From NCBI GenBank assembly GCA_041694515.1, contig JASMSZ010000029.1:1-14698 (forward strand): a DNA stretch of 14,698 nucleotides. Direction: 5' to 3'. Positions 13,903 to 14,698 of the stretch are shown here, one piece after another. Each line of letters starts with the position of its first letter. Position 1 is the stretch's first letter. Below the pieces are notes generated by a model that was given only the letters and a program-made list of their open reading frames with translations, ran no database searches and was not told where the DNA came from. The DNA comes from Halanaerobium sp041694515 (GTDB taxonomy: Bacteria; Bacillota; Halanaerobiia; Halanaerobiales; Halanaerobiaceae). The position numbers were made by a program, and so were the translations under genes.

Positions 13903-14698
13903 ATGAATGACAAAAATTGCTATTTAAACAATAATCTTTTAGAGGTCACCTATAAAAAATCGGAGAAAATCTCTGAGTCAGATAAATTTAATATGCATCT
14001 TCATGATTTTTATGAGCTATTTTATTTTTTAGAAGGTGATGTTACATATTATATTGAAGGTCATGCTTATGAATTAAAAGAAAACACCTTATTAATCATG
14101 AATAATCGGGAACTGCACAAACCAATTTTTAACCGAGATATACCATACAAAAGAATTGTTATTCACTTTTTCCCCTGGGTATTATCAAAATATGACTCTT
14201 ATGATTTTAATTTACTGGAGTGTTTTGAAAACAGAAAAGAAGCGCATCATAATAAAATCTATGATAAAGACAAAAAAATATTCAATTATTTCAAAAAAAT
14301 AACCGAATATGCTCAAGAAAAAAGTGGAGAATCTGAAGTCATGATCGAAACCCTTTTTGTTCAGCTTCTAATATTAATTAATCAACTCTTTACCAAAAAA
14401 GAAAAAAATGAAAGTAATTCAATAAAATATAATGAAAGAATCTTAGATATTATCACTTATATCAATAATAATATTAACAAATCTCTTTCTTTAGATTTAC
14501 TTTCCAACAAATTTTATTTGAACAAATCTTACTTATCTCATATCTTCAAAAAAAATACAGGAGTTTCTATTACCCATTATATTCACTATAAGAAAATTAT
14601 GACTGCCAAAAGACTGCTGCTTGATGATAACAGCTGTAGTGAAGTTTCTTCTAGATTAAATTTTGGAGATTATTCTACCTTTTACAGATCATTTAAAA
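13903..14698 (+). CDS. AraC-family transcriptional regulator, C-terminus cut off by window edge
   Basis: This is a sugar-responsive regulator of the AraC/XylS family, with 265 codons visible and no stop, so perhaps 10-30 residues are missing. The N-terminus is a cupin-like sensing domain (MHLHDFYELFYFLEGDVTYYIEG, 31-53; LLIMNNRELHKP, 63-74). A helical linker follows, then the paired helix-turn-helix domain from about residue 178: the first unit is SLDLLSNKFYLNKSYLSHIFKKNTG (196-220) and the second starts at CSEVSSRLNFGDYSTFYRSFK (245-265), where the window stops. The ATG at 13903-13905 follows the ribosome site AGGTGAG (13890-13896) at 6 bases. It is divergent from the 820-residue gene, and regulators in this position usually control the neighbouring operon. 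The inducer is unknown. Confidence 0.93.
   Translation, partial: MNDKNCYLNNNLLEVTYKKSEKISESDKFNMHLHDFYELFYFLEGDVTYYIEGHAYELKENTLLIMNNRELHKPIFNRDIPYKRIVIHFFPWVLSKYDSYDFNLLECFENRKEAHHNKIYDKDKKIFNYFKKITEYAQEKSGESEVMIETLFVQLLILINQLFTKKEKNESNSIKYNERILDIITYINNNINKSLSLDLLSNKFYLNKSYLSHIFKKNTGVSITHYIHYKKIMTAKRLLLDDNSCSEVSSRLNFGDYSTFYRSFK

Noticed and set aside
1..14698. CRISPR array, tRNA, rRNA, insertion sequence or phage genes
   Set aside because: No regularly spaced repeats, cloverleaf sequences, transposase motifs or phage-like reading frames were seen.

Overview
The window is AT-rich, low-GC DNA. It looks like a chromosomal sugar-utilisation locus from an anaerobic low-GC bacterium, most likely a member of the Halanaerobiales. 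The lineage is inferred from general sequence feel, not from any search. Two observations fit a cell with an outer membrane: the ABC solute-binding protein carries an ordinary signal peptide with no lipobox cysteine, and the aldose epimerase is exported. No tRNA, rRNA, CRISPR array, transposase or replication origin was seen.

Layout from right to left, following the main direction of transcription. At the right edge, on the + strand (13903 to the end), is an AraC-family regulator cut off by the window. It is divergent from a minus-strand series that starts at 13649: an 820-residue protein of no recognised family but with the architecture of a toroid-type polysaccharide lyase (11187-13649), a sugar ABC solute-binding protein (9795-11048), two permeases (8855-9730 and 8041-8868), a GH31 alpha-glycosidase (5609-8017) and a large GH63-like (clan GH-G-like) hydrolase with an inserted carbohydrate-binding-like module (2755-5466). 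A good intrinsic terminator (2686-2727) closes this series. After it come a secreted aldose 1-epimerase (1245-2381) with its own strong promoter (-35 at 2520-2525, -10 at 2497-2502) and probable terminator (1126-1147), and then a Gfo/Idh/MocA-type oxidoreductase that runs off the left edge (1-878), preceded by a perfect palindrome resembling an AraR/GntR-type operator.

Probable joint function (inference): an oligosaccharide or glycoside is bound outside the inner membrane, imported intact by the binding protein and two permeases, and split in the cytoplasm by the two hydrolases and the 820-residue protein, none of which has a signal peptide. The AraC regulator probably senses the substrate and controls the divergent operon. 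No ATPase for the transporter is encoded here, so an MsmK/UgpC-type ATPase elsewhere is expected. The epimerase interconverts sugar anomers outside the cytoplasm, and the oxidoreductase may process a released sugar or sugar derivative.

The most unusual items are the 820-residue lyase-like protein, the perfect 34-nt inverted repeat between the binding-protein and permease genes, several perfect palindromes in the regulatory gaps, and a short decayed coding remnant at about 2527-2680.
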